From the NCBI RefSeq assembly GCF_003987185.1, contig NZ_PIPS01000001.1:620001-684000 (forward strand): 64,000 bases of DNA, in the 5' to 3' direction. Source of the DNA: Idiomarina aquatica (GTDB lineage Bacteria > Pseudomonadota > Gammaproteobacteria > Enterobacterales > Alteromonadaceae). Below the pieces are notes generated by a model. The model was not told the DNA's origin. It saw only the letters and a list, made by a program, of their open reading frames with translations, and searched no databases. A program made the position numbers and the translations under genes. Each line of letters opens with the position of its first letter. Position 1 is the first letter of the stretch. Of the stretch, positions 1-8,618 are shown piece after piece.

Positions 1-449
1 CGCTGCTGTCCGGCCGACAGCCGTCCGGTCATTTCTTCTTCCAGCCCCAACAAACCGAGTTGTTCCAGGACATCCCAGTCCTGCGCTTGCTCGGCGGTGG
101 CGGTGGTGTCGCCCCCCAACCGGCGCTGCCAGAACACGTTCTCGAGCGCACTGAGTTCGGGTTTAACGGCCGCTTTATGGCCAATGTATAACAGCTGTTG
201 ATGATAGTCGTCGCGAACCCGGTGCAGCGGCTGGCCGTTAAAACGGACTTCGCCCTCGTTCGGCACCAGTAACCCCGCCAACATACGGAGTAAGGTTGAC
301 TTGCCGGCACCGTTGGCACCGCTGATCTGCCAGATCTCGCCGGCCTGAACGGCCAGTTGCAACTGCGAGAACAATACGCGTCCACTGCGAATTGAGCTTA
401 CACGGTCGGCGTGTAATAGTGGCATAGCCGTGTTCGTGGACTGTGTCAT
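1..449 (-). CDS. ccmA: Heme exporter ATP-binding protein CcmA, 5' part (gene runs off the window)
   Basis: ATPase subunit of the CcmAB(CD) ABC exporter of cytochrome c maturation, which releases holo-CcmE on the periplasmic side. Translating the minus strand from the ATG at 449 gives about 149 residues, with a Walker A (GANGAGKST) near residue 45 and an ABC signature beginning LSAGQQ at the window edge; Walker B and the C-terminus lie outside. The spacing and 'H-KAAVKPELSALENV' segment are typical of CcmA. It is divergent from fliK with about 140 bp between them. A ccm cluster beside the fliK/che end of a flagellar locus is common in Alteromonadales and Pseudomonas, so this is position conservation, not functional coupling. 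Confidence 0.9.
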   Translation of the reverse strand, partial: MTQSTNTAMPLLHADRVSSIRSGRVLFSQLQLAVQAGEIWQISGANGAGKSTLLRMLAGLLVPNEGEVRFNGQPLHRVRDDYHQQLLYIGHKAAVKPELSALENVFWQRRLGGDTTATAEQAQDWDVLEQLGLLGLEEEMTGRLSAGQQ

Positions 450-588
450 CGATGGTTAATCCAACACCCAAACATCAAAGTGTGAAAGAAATACGTAAAT
501 TGGCTCGAGTTTACCACAGTTATTGCCGAAAATACCATGTAAACCCACGCGAAAACGGTAACCTTTGTCACCGGGGGATGACGCTGAA

Positions 589-2301
589 ATGGAACTGAAT
601 CAGTTACTGCAAAATCTGCTGAATACGTCGGGCAAAGCCGATACTCAGGCACTGCCTACGGGCGTTCTTAAGCAGTTGACCCGTGTCGTCGATGCCGACG
701 CGGCCAAGGTGCTGATGCAGGTACTGCAACGGGCGGCCGGCAACGCGCCGGTGACTCAAATGCCGGCATCGACCACGACGGCTGATGTGCCAACCGCCGC
801 GCGGCTGCCGGTATTGCCGGTGACCATCACACTGACGCCGGCTAACGCGGCACTGCAGCGTCCGCCACAGGTACTGCTGAACCTTGACCTTAACGGCAAG
901 ACCCTGACGCTGCCGATAGCCATTGACCGGCCGCAACAGCAGCAGTTGCAACAATTGCCGCCCGCGAATCAGAATCAACCACTGTTGCTGCTGGTAACAG
1001 CGGTATTGCCCGCTGCGCGGGGCGCAACGACGGGCCAGCCATCGGCACAGCCGGTCGTACAAAATCCGCTGCCAACCACTCCGCCCGCCGCAACCAGAGC
1101 GGGCGCGCAACCGCCGTCGCAGTCACAGGCGCTGTTGCAGGTACAACTGGTCAGCCCCAAAGCGCCGCAGCAACCCGTTACGCTGTCGCTACCGCTGACA
1201 CAGTTACCGCGGCCGGTGGCGGCCGCGCTGTTGAACACGGCCAGCTCAGTGACCAGCCCGTCCAGTTCTCCAACCGCAGCAACGGCGCCGCCTGCGCCGG
1301 CTCCTATCAGCCAGGCTCCCGCACCGCAGGGGCTGATGCTGAAACAGGCGAGCCAGATCACCCCTCAGCAGTTTCAACAGGCCTTACAACAGTTGCTTCG
1401 CTCGCTACCGCCGCAGCCTCAGCCGTCAATGTCGACGGCCGCGCCAGCGCCGGCCAGCCCTGAGCAGGCATTGACGCGGTTACTGCGGGCCGTGGTACAG
1501 CAGTTGCCGCCGCCGGAGGCCATGCAGCAGCCGCAACAACTGAAACAATGGGTCAACGACTGGTTTGCCGCCAAACCGGTGGCCGCGCAAGCTCAGCAGC
1601 AACTCGGTGGGCTGGGTAAAATGCTGATGATGCTATTGGGTATGACCTTACAAAAGGCGCCGACACCGTCGGCAACAAGTTCCGCGGCGTCGGCGTTGCA
1701 ACAGCACAACGCCAATCATTTGACGCAGGCATTGCTGGATGAAATTCTGCGCCCGGCGGCACGGCGCCCCAACGAACCGCAGTTTACCGGCGAAGTGCGC
1801 GATCGCATCAATCAGCTGTTACAGCAATTGCCACAAACGCAGTTGCAACGGTTGATGCAGTTGTTTACGGCGGTACTTAACGGCGCCCAGACCAGTCAGG
1901 CGCGGCTGGCCGAAACCAGTACCAGCAGCCCGGAGTACTTTGTGCTGCTACCGGCGTCCGCACAACAGCAGCAACAGCAACATGAGCTATTAATCCGCCG
2001 CGAGCAGCAGCCACCGAAAGACGGTGAACCGGGCCGCACACTGTGGCTATTTACCCTGCGTTTTGAATTGAAACAGTACGGACCGCTGCTGGTTAAAGGC
2101 CGCTATCACCCTGCTGGTACGCGGGTGGATTTTTACACTGAATCGGACCACGCGCAGCGATCAATGGAAAAACACATCGAAAAGCTGGCCGAGCGCTTTT
2201 CCAGTCTTGAGGTGCAGGGTATTCAGTTGGCGGTACAAAAAGGCAAAGTACCTGATACGCTGGCCACACAACAAAGCGGCATTATTCGGGTGACGGTATG
2301 A
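589..2301 (+). CDS. fliK: Flagellar hook-length control protein FliK
   Basis: FliK is the secreted ruler that stops hook growth and switches the export gate to late substrates. The protein is about 570 residues. Residues 1-440 are extremely Q/P/A-rich, as in the disordered ruler part of FliK. The last 120 residues carry the conserved Flg_hook domain, with a 'LLVKGRYHPAGTRVDF' core followed by a helix and a C-terminal strand. I chose the ATG at 589 because a GGGGG Shine-Dalgarno-like run sits about 11 bases upstream; a TTG at 565 is the alternative. Its TGA overlaps the ATG of the FlhB-like gene by 4 bases, so the two are translationally coupled. That partner matters because FliK acts on FlhB. 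Confidence 0.87.
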   Translation: MELNQLLQNLLNTSGKADTQALPTGVLKQLTRVVDADAAKVLMQVLQRAAGNAPVTQMPASTTTADVPTAARLPVLPVTITLTPANAALQRPPQVLLNLDLNGKTLTLPIAIDRPQQQQLQQLPPANQNQPLLLLVTAVLPAARGATTGQPSAQPVVQNPLPTTPPAATRAGAQPPSQSQALLQVQLVSPKAPQQPVTLSLPLTQLPRPVAAALLNTASSVTSPSSSPTAATAPPAPAPISQAPAPQGLMLKQASQITPQQFQQALQQLLRSLPPQPQPSMSTAAPAPASPEQALTRLLRAVVQQLPPPEAMQQPQQLKQWVNDWFAAKPVAAQAQQQLGGLGKMLMMLLGMTLQKAPTPSATSSAASALQQHNANHLTQALLDEILRPAARRPNEPQFTGEVRDRINQLLQQLPQTQLQRLMQLFTAVLNGAQTSQARLAETSTSSPEYFVLLPASAQQQQQQHELLIRREQQPPKDGEPGRTLWLFTLRFELKQYGPLLVKGRYHPAGTRVDFYTESDHAQRSMEKHIEKLAERFSSLEVQGIQLAVQKGKVPDTLATQQSGIIRVTV

Positions 2302-2576
2302 GCGATAAGCAATCGAAACAAGCGATCGGACTTTCTTATGACGGCGTCAATGCGCCGCAGGTTATCGCTAAGGGCTTTGATGAACTGGCGGAAGAAATCA
2401 TCGCGGTGGCAAAAGAGCATGGCGTGATGGTGCACGAGGATCCGTTATTATCGGATTCGCTGACACGGCTGAACGTGGGTGAAGAAATTCCGCGCGATCT
2501 GTACATCATCATTGCTGAAATCATTGCCTTTGCCTATCTGCTGGACGGCAAGTTTCCCGCATCATGGGAGGCGTAA
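2298..2576 (+). CDS. Stand-alone FlhB C-terminal-domain protein (FhlB-like)
   Basis: A 92-residue protein matching the cytoplasmic C-terminal domain of the export switch protein FlhB (EscU/YscU/HrcU family). It has the family pattern 'GLSYDGVNAPQVIAKG', then the 'VMVHEDPLLSDSL' segment, then 'IPRDLYIIIAEIIAFAYLL'. It lacks the four transmembrane helices and the NPTH autocleavage loop, beginning just after where NPTH would lie, so it resembles the FlhB-CC fragment left after cleavage. It overlaps fliK by 4 bases. Known relatives substitute for or modulate FlhB-CC; a role in export switching here is inference. It ends 5 bp before the convergent DUF2802 gene. Confidence 0.85.
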   Translation: MSDKQSKQAIGLSYDGVNAPQVIAKGFDELAEEIIAVAKEHGVMVHEDPLLSDSLTRLNVGEEIPRDLYIIIAEIIAFAYLLDGKFPASWEA

Positions 2577-2581
2577 CGGGA

Positions 2582-3073
2582 TTATTTGCGCATCGCCACC
2601 AGCAACTCCGCTTCGGCACGGGGTAAGTCGCATTCCTGCATGATGTCTTCGACTGTGGCGCCATCGGCAATCAGTTTGGCCGCGCGTTGATAGAGTTTTG
2701 CGCCCGGATCCTGCTCCGCCAGTTGCTGCAGTTTTTGCTCTAACAACTGCTGTTCTTGCTGGAGCTGTGCCACTGTCTGCTGCAGTTGCTCGCTTTGCGC
2801 GTCCAGTTGTTGCTTGAGGCTTAATTCAAGACTCTGTTGCAGTTGTTCGGTTTGGGCATAGTCAACATGACTGGGTTGCTGTTCCAGTTGTTGCTCCAGT
2901 TGTTGCTTTAGGGCCAGCACGTCAGCCGCGGTTTCGGTTAGCATCATCAGCCGCTGTTGCTGACGTTCAATCAGCTCAGCCTGTTTGCGCGACGTGACAA
3001 TCACCGCGGTCAGTGCCAGCAGCGCCAGCACTAACGCGATCACGGCGATGATCAACGGCGTCGAGAGCATCAT
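2582..3073 (-). CDS. DUF2802 membrane-anchored coiled-coil protein at the end of the che operon
   Basis: 163 residues: an N-terminal hydrophobic helix (about residues 5-27), then a long Q/E/L-rich segment (30-120) predicted to form a coiled coil, then a compact C-terminal helical part ('AAKLIADGATVEDIMQECDLPRAEAELL') resembling a DUF2802 helix-turn-helix-like end. Position right after cheW at the distal end of the flhA-cheW operon is conserved in polar-flagellate gammaproteobacteria. Function is not established. A single-pass inner-membrane protein with a cytoplasmic rod next to ParC/ParP could belong to the polar array, but that is inference. Confidence 0.75.
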   Translation of the reverse strand: MMLSTPLIIAVIALVLALLALTAVIVTSRKQAELIERQQQRLMMLTETAADVLALKQQLEQQLEQQPSHVDYAQTEQLQQSLELSLKQQLDAQSEQLQQTVAQLQQEQQLLEQKLQQLAEQDPGAKLYQRAAKLIADGATVEDIMQECDLPRAEAELLVAMRK

Positions 3074-3076
3074 TGG

Positions 3077-3589
3077 TTAACCCAAACGGGAAATCTCATC
3101 CCACTCATCGTCGGTCAGCATTTTGTCCAGATCGACCAGGATCAGCAACTCGTCATCGCGATTGCTGACGCCTTGAATAAAGCGCGAGCTTTCGTCGGTA
3201 CCGACGTTCGGTGCGGTATCAATTTCTGATTTTTTCAGGTAAACCACTTCGGCTACACTGTCCACCAGGATGCCGATGACCTGTTTTTCCGATTCGATAA
3301 TGACCACACGAGTGCTGTCGGTCACTTCCGTTTGGGGCAGACCAAAGCGCAGGCGGGTGTCGATGACGGTTACCACGTTGCCGCGCAGATTGATGATACC
3401 CAACACATAGTTTGGCGCGCCGGGGACCGGGGCGATTTCGCTGTAGCGCAAGACTTCCTGCACCTGCATTACGTTAATGCCGTAGGTTTCCTGATCGAGC
3501 TGAAAGGTTACCCATTGCAATACTTCGTCGTTTGCGTCTGTTTCGCTGTTTTTACGCGTGTTTTTTACGTTTCGAGTTTCCGTCGCCAT
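3077..3589 (-). CDS. cheW: Chemotaxis coupling protein CheW
   Basis: Scaffold that links chemoreceptors to CheA in the signalling array. 170 residues: a short polar N-tail (1-23) followed by one CheW beta-barrel domain, with hallmarks 'ETYGINVMQVQEVLRY', 'VPGAPNYVLGIINLRG', 'VVTVIDTRLRFGL' and 'GILVDSVAEVVYL'. It lies 3 bp upstream of the DUF2802 gene and is separated from parP by a 47-bp gap holding a GC-rich palindrome. Size and domain are normal for gammaproteobacterial CheW. Confidence 0.95.
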   Translation of the reverse strand: MATETRNVKNTRKNSETDANDEVLQWVTFQLDQETYGINVMQVQEVLRYSEIAPVPGAPNYVLGIINLRGNVVTVIDTRLRFGLPQTEVTDSTRVVIIESEKQVIGILVDSVAEVVYLKKSEIDTAPNVGTDESSRFIQGVSNRDDELLILVDLDKMLTDDEWDEISRLG

Positions 3590-3610
3590 GCTTTTGCTCC
3601 GATATTTTGT

Positions 3611-3633
3611 GGTCGCGCCAGGGCGCGGCCTCC
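3611..3633. repeat. Degenerate REP-like palindrome between parP and cheW
   Basis: GTCGCGCC followed by GGGCGCGGC, a decayed relative of the GTCGCGCC/GGCGCGAC palindromes found elsewhere in this window. It fills the parP-cheW gap and could form a hairpin in the mRNA. Confidence 0.45.
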
Positions 3634-3636
3634 GGG

Positions 3637-4401
3637 TTATTTTTGAATGTGTCCTGAACCGTTATTCAGCAGTGTAATCAATGCATTGACGTCGAGCAAT
3701 GCACACATGCGTTCGCGTACCACACCGGCGAGCCATGGGCGCTTTTCATTGACACCTTTACGCCATTGGATGGCATCCGGGTGCAGCGGTTCGCTGTCAA
3801 CCAATTCTTCGCACAATAGCCCCCAGGGGCTGTCGTTGAGCGTGATCAGATATTGATAGTCGATACTCTGTTCAAGCTCCGGGGTTAATTTTTCCGGCAT
3901 CACCCATCTAGCTGTATCGACCACTTGCAGTTTTTCTTCACGTTCGGTCATGATGCCTCTGAACCATTTCGGTTTGCCAATCAGCGGGCTGATTTTACCG
4001 ACCGTGTGAATACCACCGAGACTTTTTAACGGTACCGCCAGAGTGAGCCCGGCGACGCGGAAGAACAACGCCTGGAAGTCACCTTGCTGGTATTCCTGCA
4101 TGGCATCGGGCTTAGGGCTTGCTTCGTTCGCCGGTTTAGGCGCTGCGCGCGGTGTGGGGCTTGCTTCGCTCGCCGGCTTGGGCGCTGCGCGCGGTGTAGG
4201 GCTTGCTTCGCTTGCCGGCTTGGGCGCTGCGCGCGGTGCGGGGCTTGCTTCGCTCGCCGGTTTGGGCGCTTCGCGCGTTAGTGTCGCTTTTTGCAGCAGT
4301 TGTTTGACCGGCTCGTGGTCGAACTCGGCGACGGGCTTTTTTTCTTCCTCAAGCAAGGCGTTGAGGTATTCCATCATGGCTTTATCGCTGCTGCCGCTCA
4401 T
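3637..4401 (-). CDS. parP: ParP-like CheW-domain protein with a tandem-repeat linker
   Basis: 254 residues: a short N-terminal helix (1-45), a low-complexity linker of four near-identical 14-residue units (pattern APKPASEASPTPRA, about residues 44-98), then a C-terminal CheW-like domain (about 105-250; 'FFRVAGLTLAVPLKSLGG', 'RGIMTEREEKLQVVDTARWV'). The C-terminal domain corresponds to the AIF domain of Vibrio ParP, which binds CheA and the array and tethers them to ParC at the cell pole. The gene overlaps parC by 4 bp and precedes cheW, as in Vibrio. Function is by homology to that system. The repeat is exact enough at DNA level (42-bp period, about 4105-4270) to vary in length by slippage. 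Confidence 0.82.
   Translation of the reverse strand: MSGSSDKAMMEYLNALLEEEKKPVAEFDHEPVKQLLQKATLTREAPKPASEASPAPRAAPKPASEASPTPRAAPKPASEASPTPRAAPKPANEASPKPDAMQEYQQGDFQALFFRVAGLTLAVPLKSLGGIHTVGKISPLIGKPKWFRGIMTEREEKLQVVDTARWVMPEKLTPELEQSIDYQYLITLNDSPWGLLCEELVDSEPLHPDAIQWRKGVNEKRPWLAGVVRERMCALLDVNALITLLNNGSGHIQK
4105..4270. repeat. 42-bp tandem repeat inside parP
   Basis: About four copies of a 42-bp unit (recurring GCTTGCTTCG, GCCGG and GGCGCTGCGCGC blocks), in frame and encoding the Pro/Ala/Ser linker of ParP. Each unit holds a self-complementary GCGC-rich core. Confidence 0.8.
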
Positions 4402-5183
4402 TCTGTGTCCTGCTGTGCTAACTGTTGTAAATGGGTCAACAAACTTTGATAGGCTAACACACCGCGAGCCTTAGGCGCATACAACGACGGTGGCAGTTGT
4501 TCATTACTGGCGTCACGAAACTTGGTATCGATGGGTATCATGCCATTCCAGACCGAATTGCCATAGCGTTCCACCAGTTTTTTGTAGGTATCCAGTGACG
4601 CTCGTGTGCGCTTGTCGTAAAGCGTCGGGATGATGGTGTAGCGATAACCGTGGCCGCGGGATTTTTGGATCAAGGACAGTGTGCGCATCATCCGATCCAA
4701 CCCTTTCAGAGCCAGAAACTCCGTCTGCATAGGGATCAACACCCGATGACAGCAGGCCAGCGCATTAACCATCAGTACGCCAAGCACCGGCGGCACGTCA
4801 ATCAGTACGTAATCGTAGTCGTCGGCGACCAGCGCCAGCGCGCGTTTTAACACCAGCCCCATGCCGCCCTGCGTGCCGAGTTTACGATCCAGCGTGGCCA
4901 GGGCCATAGTGGCCGGCATCACGTCGAGGTGTTTTACTTCGCTGGGCAGAATTGCCTGTTTGACCTGTTCACGGGTAATGGCTTTTCCGGCCGAGAATAC
5001 ATCATAGGCGCTGGCGGGCAGCTCTTCGGAATCAAAGCCAAAATAGTAAGTCAGTGACGCATGCGGGTCGGTATCGATGCACAGTACGCGTTGTTGCCGC
5101 TCAGCCAGCAGTCCGGCCAGGGCAACCGTGGTGGTGGTTTTACCAACACCACCCTTTTGGTTCGCGACGGTCCATACGATCAT
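4398..5183 (-). CDS. parC: ParA-family ATPase ParC, polar localisation of chemotaxis arrays
   Basis: 261 residues with a deviant Walker A at the N-terminus (KGGVGKTTT, residues 9-17), 'DTDPHASLTYYFG' as switch I, and 'YVLIDVPPVLG' as Walker B: a ParA/MinD-type ATPase (Soj-like). In Vibrio the gene in this position, between cheB and parP, is ParC, which positions chemotaxis arrays at the old pole. No parB or parS is nearby, so a chromosome-partition role is unlikely. It starts 3 bp after cheB stops and overlaps parP by 4 bp. Confidence 0.85.
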   Translation of the reverse strand: MIVWTVANQKGGVGKTTTTVALAGLLAERQQRVLCIDTDPHASLTYYFGFDSEELPASAYDVFSAGKAITREQVKQAILPSEVKHLDVMPATMALATLDRKLGTQGGMGLVLKRALALVADDYDYVLIDVPPVLGVLMVNALACCHRVLIPMQTEFLALKGLDRMMRTLSLIQKSRGHGYRYTIIPTLYDKRTRASLDTYKKLVERYGNSVWNGMIPIDTKFRDASNEQLPPSLYAPKARGVLAYQSLLTHLQQLAQQDTE

Positions 5184-5185
5184 GC

Positions 5186-6376
5186 TCAGTGGTATCCAAC
5201 CTCTTTTAAGATGGCGCGGGCCATGTCATTTAAGCTGATACTGCGCGTCGAAATACCGGCACTGGCGACCGCTTGTGGCATACCGTAAACCACGCAGCTG
5301 GCTTCATCCTGCGCCCAGATGGTGGCCCCCTGCTGTTTCAGCATTCGTGAACCCTCGCGTCCATCGGCTCCCATGCCGGTCAGGATAACGCCCAGCACCT
5401 TGCCGCCGAACAATTTCGATAGGCTGGCAAAGGTAATGTCGACACTGGGTTTGTAGGTGATCCGGCCGCTGTTGTCCTCTTTGATACGAATGCGTGCGCT
5501 GCTGGCCGAGCCATCGACGATCATCTGTTTGCCGCCGGGCGCCAGATACGCGTGTCCGGGGCGCAGCACATCGCCCTCTTCCGCTTCTTTCACGCGCACT
5601 TTACAGAGCCCGTCGAGGCGCTGCGAAAAGGCTTTGGTGAAAGCCGCCGGCATATGTTGCACCATCAGGATCGGGTACGGGAAGTTCTCCGGCAATTGCG
5701 TCAGAATTTTTTGCAGCGCCACCGGGCCACCGGTTGAGGTACCAATCGCCAGCACCTGATAAGCGCGGTTAATGGTTAGATTGCCGGTCGACGCCGGCGT
5801 GCTTGGCGCGGTGGCCTGCTCACGCTGACGTTGACGCTCTTCACTGCGCTGGCGAATGCGGTCCAGCGCCGACGATGACGTGCTGCTGGTATCACGATGG
5901 CTGCTGACATCACGGCTTGAGGGACGTGGGTCGGTTGTCGGTCGCGTCGGCGTTGCTGCCCGGGTGGAACGCGCCGAGCTGTCCTGAGCAATGGCCAGTA
6001 CGCGATCCTGCAGAGTTTTTACCGCTTCGTCGCGATTACGGGCGATGTCTTCAAACTTTTTCGGTAAGAAATCGGCGGCACCGGCTTCCAGCGCATTCAA
6101 TGTTGCGGTGGCGCCTTCGTGAGTCAGTGAGCTGAACATCAGGATCGGGCACGGCGCCGAACGCATGATTTCTTTGACCGCATCAATGCCGTTCATAACC
6201 GGCATTTCGATATCCATGGTGATCACGTCGGGGCGGAGTGACTTGGCCTTGTCAACGGCTTCGCGGCCGTCGTTGGCTGAGCCGATCACTTCCAGTCGGC
6301 TGTTTTGTTCGAGGATCTCAGTGACTCGGCGGCGAAAAAACGCCGAGTCATCTACCACCAGAACTCGTACTGTCAT
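5186..6376 (-). CDS. cheB: Protein-glutamate methylesterase CheB
   Basis: Response-regulator methylesterase that demethylates chemoreceptors when phosphorylated by CheA. 396 residues: receiver domain (1-125; '[12 protein letters not shown]', phospho-acceptor Asp in '[10 protein letters not shown]'), an S/T/R-rich linker (about 135-200), and a C-terminal esterase domain with catalytic Ser in '[13 protein letters not shown]', His in '[12 protein letters not shown]' and Asp in '[10 protein letters not shown]'. It is about 40 residues longer than E. coli CheB because of the linker. It follows cheA by 15 bp. Confidence 0.96.
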   Translation of the reverse strand: MTVRVLVVDDSAFFRRRVTEILEQNSRLEVIGSANDGREAVDKAKSLRPDVITMDIEMPVMNGIDAVKEIMRSAPCPILMFSSLTHEGATATLNALEAGAADFLPKKFEDIARNRDEAVKTLQDRVLAIAQDSSARSTRAATPTRPTTDPRPSSRDVSSHRDTSSTSSSALDRIRQRSEERQRQREQATAPSTPASTGNLTINRAYQVLAIGTSTGGPVALQKILTQLPENFPYPILMVQHMPAAFTKAFSQRLDGLCKVRVKEAEEGDVLRPGHAYLAPGGKQMIVDGSASSARIRIKEDNSGRITYKPSVDITFASLSKLFGGKVLGVILTGMGADGREGSRMLKQQGATIWAQDEASCVVYGMPQAVASAGISTRSISLNDMARAILKEVGYH

Positions 6377-6391
6377 CAGGAGGGTTATCCG

Positions 6392-8605
6392 TTAACGTTT
6401 GGCGTAATACTTGAGCATGCTCGGTACATCGATGATCAAGGCAATACCACCATCACTGGTGATGGTTGCTCCGGCCATCCCCGGCGTGCCCTGCAATAAT
6501 TTATCCAGCGGCTTAATCACCACTTCTTCCTGGCCAATCAGTGCATCGACCACGAAGCCGACTTGCTGATTACCGATTTGTACCACCACCACATGACCGT
6601 TTTCGTTACGGCTTGAGCGGTCCGGGTTGCGCACCAGCCAGTGCTCGAGGAAGAACAGCGGTATCGCGCGGTTACGGACAATCAGCGTCAACTGACCATC
6701 GACGGTATTGGTACGCTTCATGTCGAGGTCGATGATTTCACTGACGACCGCTAATGGCAGCGCGAAGGTTTGATCTTTCACCGCCACCATTAAGGTTGGC
6801 AGAATGGCCAACGTCAGTGGCACTTTGATCAGCAGCTCGGTACCTTTACCCAGCTCTGAATTGATCTTAACACTACCGTTGAGCTGGGCAATTTTCGTTT
6901 TTACAACGTCCATGCCCACACCGCGACCGGATACTTCAGACACTTGCTCTTTGGTCGAGAAACCGGCCGCAAAAATGAGGTTATACGCGTCTTCATTGCT
7001 CATGCGGGCGGCACTGTCTTCGTCCAGTACGCCACGCTTAATGGCAATGCTTTTCAGTTTTTCAGCGTCCATACCCGCACCGTCGTCTTTGATCGACAGC
7101 ATGATATGGTCGCCTTCCTGCGACGCCGACAAGGTTACTGTACCCTGGCGTGGCTTTCCTTTGGCAACCCGTTCATCCGGCATTTCAATACCGTGGTCGA
7201 CCGAGTTGCGCACCAAATGCACCAAGGGATCGGCAAGCGCTTCAACCAGGTTTTTGTCGAGATCGGTTTCTTCACCATACATCTCGAGGTTGATTTCTTT
7301 TTTCAGGCTGCGCGCAAGGTCGCGAACCACTCGCGGGAAGCGGCCGAAGACTTTCTTAATCGGCTGCATACGCGTTTTCATCACCGCACCCTGCAAGTCA
7401 CCGGTTACCACGTCCAGGTTAGAAATGGCTTTGCTCATTTCCTGGGCGTTTTGGTTATCGTCGTTGTTGCTGAGGCTCAGTAAACGGTTACGCACCAACA
7501 CCAGTTCGCCGACCATGTTCATGATTTCGTCAAGACGTTTGGTATCAACGCGGACCGTGGTTTCTGCCGGTGGTGGCGGCGGTGTTTTTGCGCCGGCCGC
7601 GGGTTTAGCCGCTTCGCTTGGTTTAGAGGCTGCGCCTGGTTTAGAAGCTTCGCTTGGTTTAGCGCCTGCGGCGGGTTTGGAAGCTTCGCTTGGTTTAGCG
7701 CCTGCGGCTGGTTTAGCGGCTTCGCCTGGTTTGGCTGTTGGGGCTTTGCCCTGGCCATGGAGTTCGTCAAGTAAGGATTCGAACTCGTCGTCGGTGATTT
7801 CGTCGTCGTCTTTACCCGAGCCAGAGGCACGAGCTGTATCCGGGGCCGGCTTGTTGGCGTCTAGCTTGGTTGGGGCTTTGCCCTGACCATGCAGTTCGTC
7901 CAGTAAGGCTTCGAACTCGTCGTCGGTGATTTCGTCGTCGTTACTCGTGCCAGAGGCACGAGCTACATCAGAGGCACGAGCCGCATCAGAGGCGCCAGTT
8001 ACATCAGAGTCACGAGCCGCATCAGAGGCGGCTTTGGTTGGCGCTTTGCCTTTGCCATGCAGTTCGTCGAGCAGGGCTTCGAATTCGTCTTCCTGAATTT
8101 CGTCGATGCCACCGTCGTTGGCTTCGCTTTCCGGTTGTTCCGGCTGTTCCGGCTCCGCGGGCGCTTGAGCTTCTTCAGTGGTGTCAGCGGCAGCAGCGTC
8201 CTGTTCGTCGGCCGATTCCGGTTCACTGAGTTTGTGCAAAGCCTGCAGCAGTTGGTCAGAGGCAGCTTCAACGTCTTCGCGCGCCTGCAACTGAGCAAAC
8301 TGCGCGTTGATGGTGTCCAGCGCCTGCAAAATGACGTCCATGAGCTCTGAAGTGACACGGCGTTGATGATTACGCAAGGTGTCAAAAACGTTTTCGGCAC
8401 CATGACAGGTGTCCACTAACGCGTGCACGTTCAAAAAGCCGGCACCACCTTTAACGGTATGGAAACCGCGGAAAATGGCGTTCAGCAAATCTGAATTCTC
8501 AGGATCGTTTTCAAGCTCTACCAATTGCTCTGACAGTTGCTCGAGGATTTCCCCGGCTTCTATCAAAAAATCCTGCAGAATGTCTTCGTCCATTTCAAAG
8601 CTCAT
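6392..8605 (-). CDS. cheA: Chemotaxis histidine kinase CheA with triplicated LID-like motif
   Basis: 737 residues. P1/Hpt domain with phospho-His49 (FRGFHTVKGGAG); an acidic linker; three copies of a DEFEALLDELHG motif at about 168-190, 225-247 and 268-290; a K/P/S/A repeat linker (291-341); P3 dimerisation ('RLDEIMNMVGELVLVRNRLL'); P4 kinase (N box 'HLVRNSVDHGIE', G boxes 'DDGAGMD' and 'GRGVGMDVV'); and a P5 CheW-like domain. There is no recognisable P2 CheY-binding domain. In Vibrio the corresponding stretch is the LID region that docks ParP, so three copies suggest multivalent docking (inference). Spacers between the motifs contain REP-like palindromes. Confidence 0.95.
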   Translation of the reverse strand: MSFEMDEDILQDFLIEAGEILEQLSEQLVELENDPENSDLLNAIFRGFHTVKGGAGFLNVHALVDTCHGAENVFDTLRNHQRRVTSELMDVILQALDTINAQFAQLQAREDVEAASDQLLQALHKLSEPESADEQDAAAADTTEEAQAPAEPEQPEQPESEANDGGIDEIQEDEFEALLDELHGKGKAPTKAASDAARDSDVTGASDAARASDVARASGTSNDDEITDDEFEALLDELHGQGKAPTKLDANKPAPDTARASGSGKDDDEITDDEFESLLDELHGQGKAPTAKPGEAAKPAAGAKPSEASKPAAGAKPSEASKPGAASKPSEAAKPAAGAKTPPPPPAETTVRVDTKRLDEIMNMVGELVLVRNRLLSLSNNDDNQNAQEMSKAISNLDVVTGDLQGAVMKTRMQPIKKVFGRFPRVVRDLARSLKKEINLEMYGEETDLDKNLVEALADPLVHLVRNSVDHGIEMPDERVAKGKPRQGTVTLSASQEGDHIMLSIKDDGAGMDAEKLKSIAIKRGVLDEDSAARMSNEDAYNLIFAAGFSTKEQVSEVSGRGVGMDVVKTKIAQLNGSVKINSELGKGTELLIKVPLTLAILPTLMVAVKDQTFALPLAVVSEIIDLDMKRTNTVDGQLTLIVRNRAIPLFFLEHWLVRNPDRSSRNENGHVVVVQIGNQQVGFVVDALIGQEEVVIKPLDKLLQGTPGMAGATITSDGGIALIIDVPSMLKYYAKR
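7583..8104. repeat. In-frame repeat region of cheA
   Basis: Three roughly 66-bp units encode the DEFEALLDELHGxGKAPT motif, followed by about five short units encoding AKPSEA/SKPAAG. The spacer of unit 2 contains a perfect palindrome, CTCGTGCC-AGA-GGCACGAG followed by CTAC, at 7944-7966. It is read as VARASGT. A decayed copy near 7812-7835 is read as TARASG. Confidence 0.8.
7944..7966. repeat. REP-like palindrome embedded in cheA
   Basis: CTCGTGCC-AGA-GGCACGAG then CTAC: the same architecture (8-bp stem, AGA loop, CTAC tail) as the GTCGCGCC-AGA-GGCGCGAC palindromes in flhF and flgJ, but with compensatory changes in both stem arms. Read in the cheA frame as VARASGT. Confidence 0.75.
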
Positions 8606-8618
8606 GCAATCGCTGCTC

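Noticed and set aside
890-1361. Open frames opposite fliK
   Set aside because: Shadows of the Q/P-rich fliK frame in high-GC codons, with no family features.
4398-5183. Chromosome-partition ParA
   Set aside because: No ParB or parS; position between cheB and parP is that of ParC.
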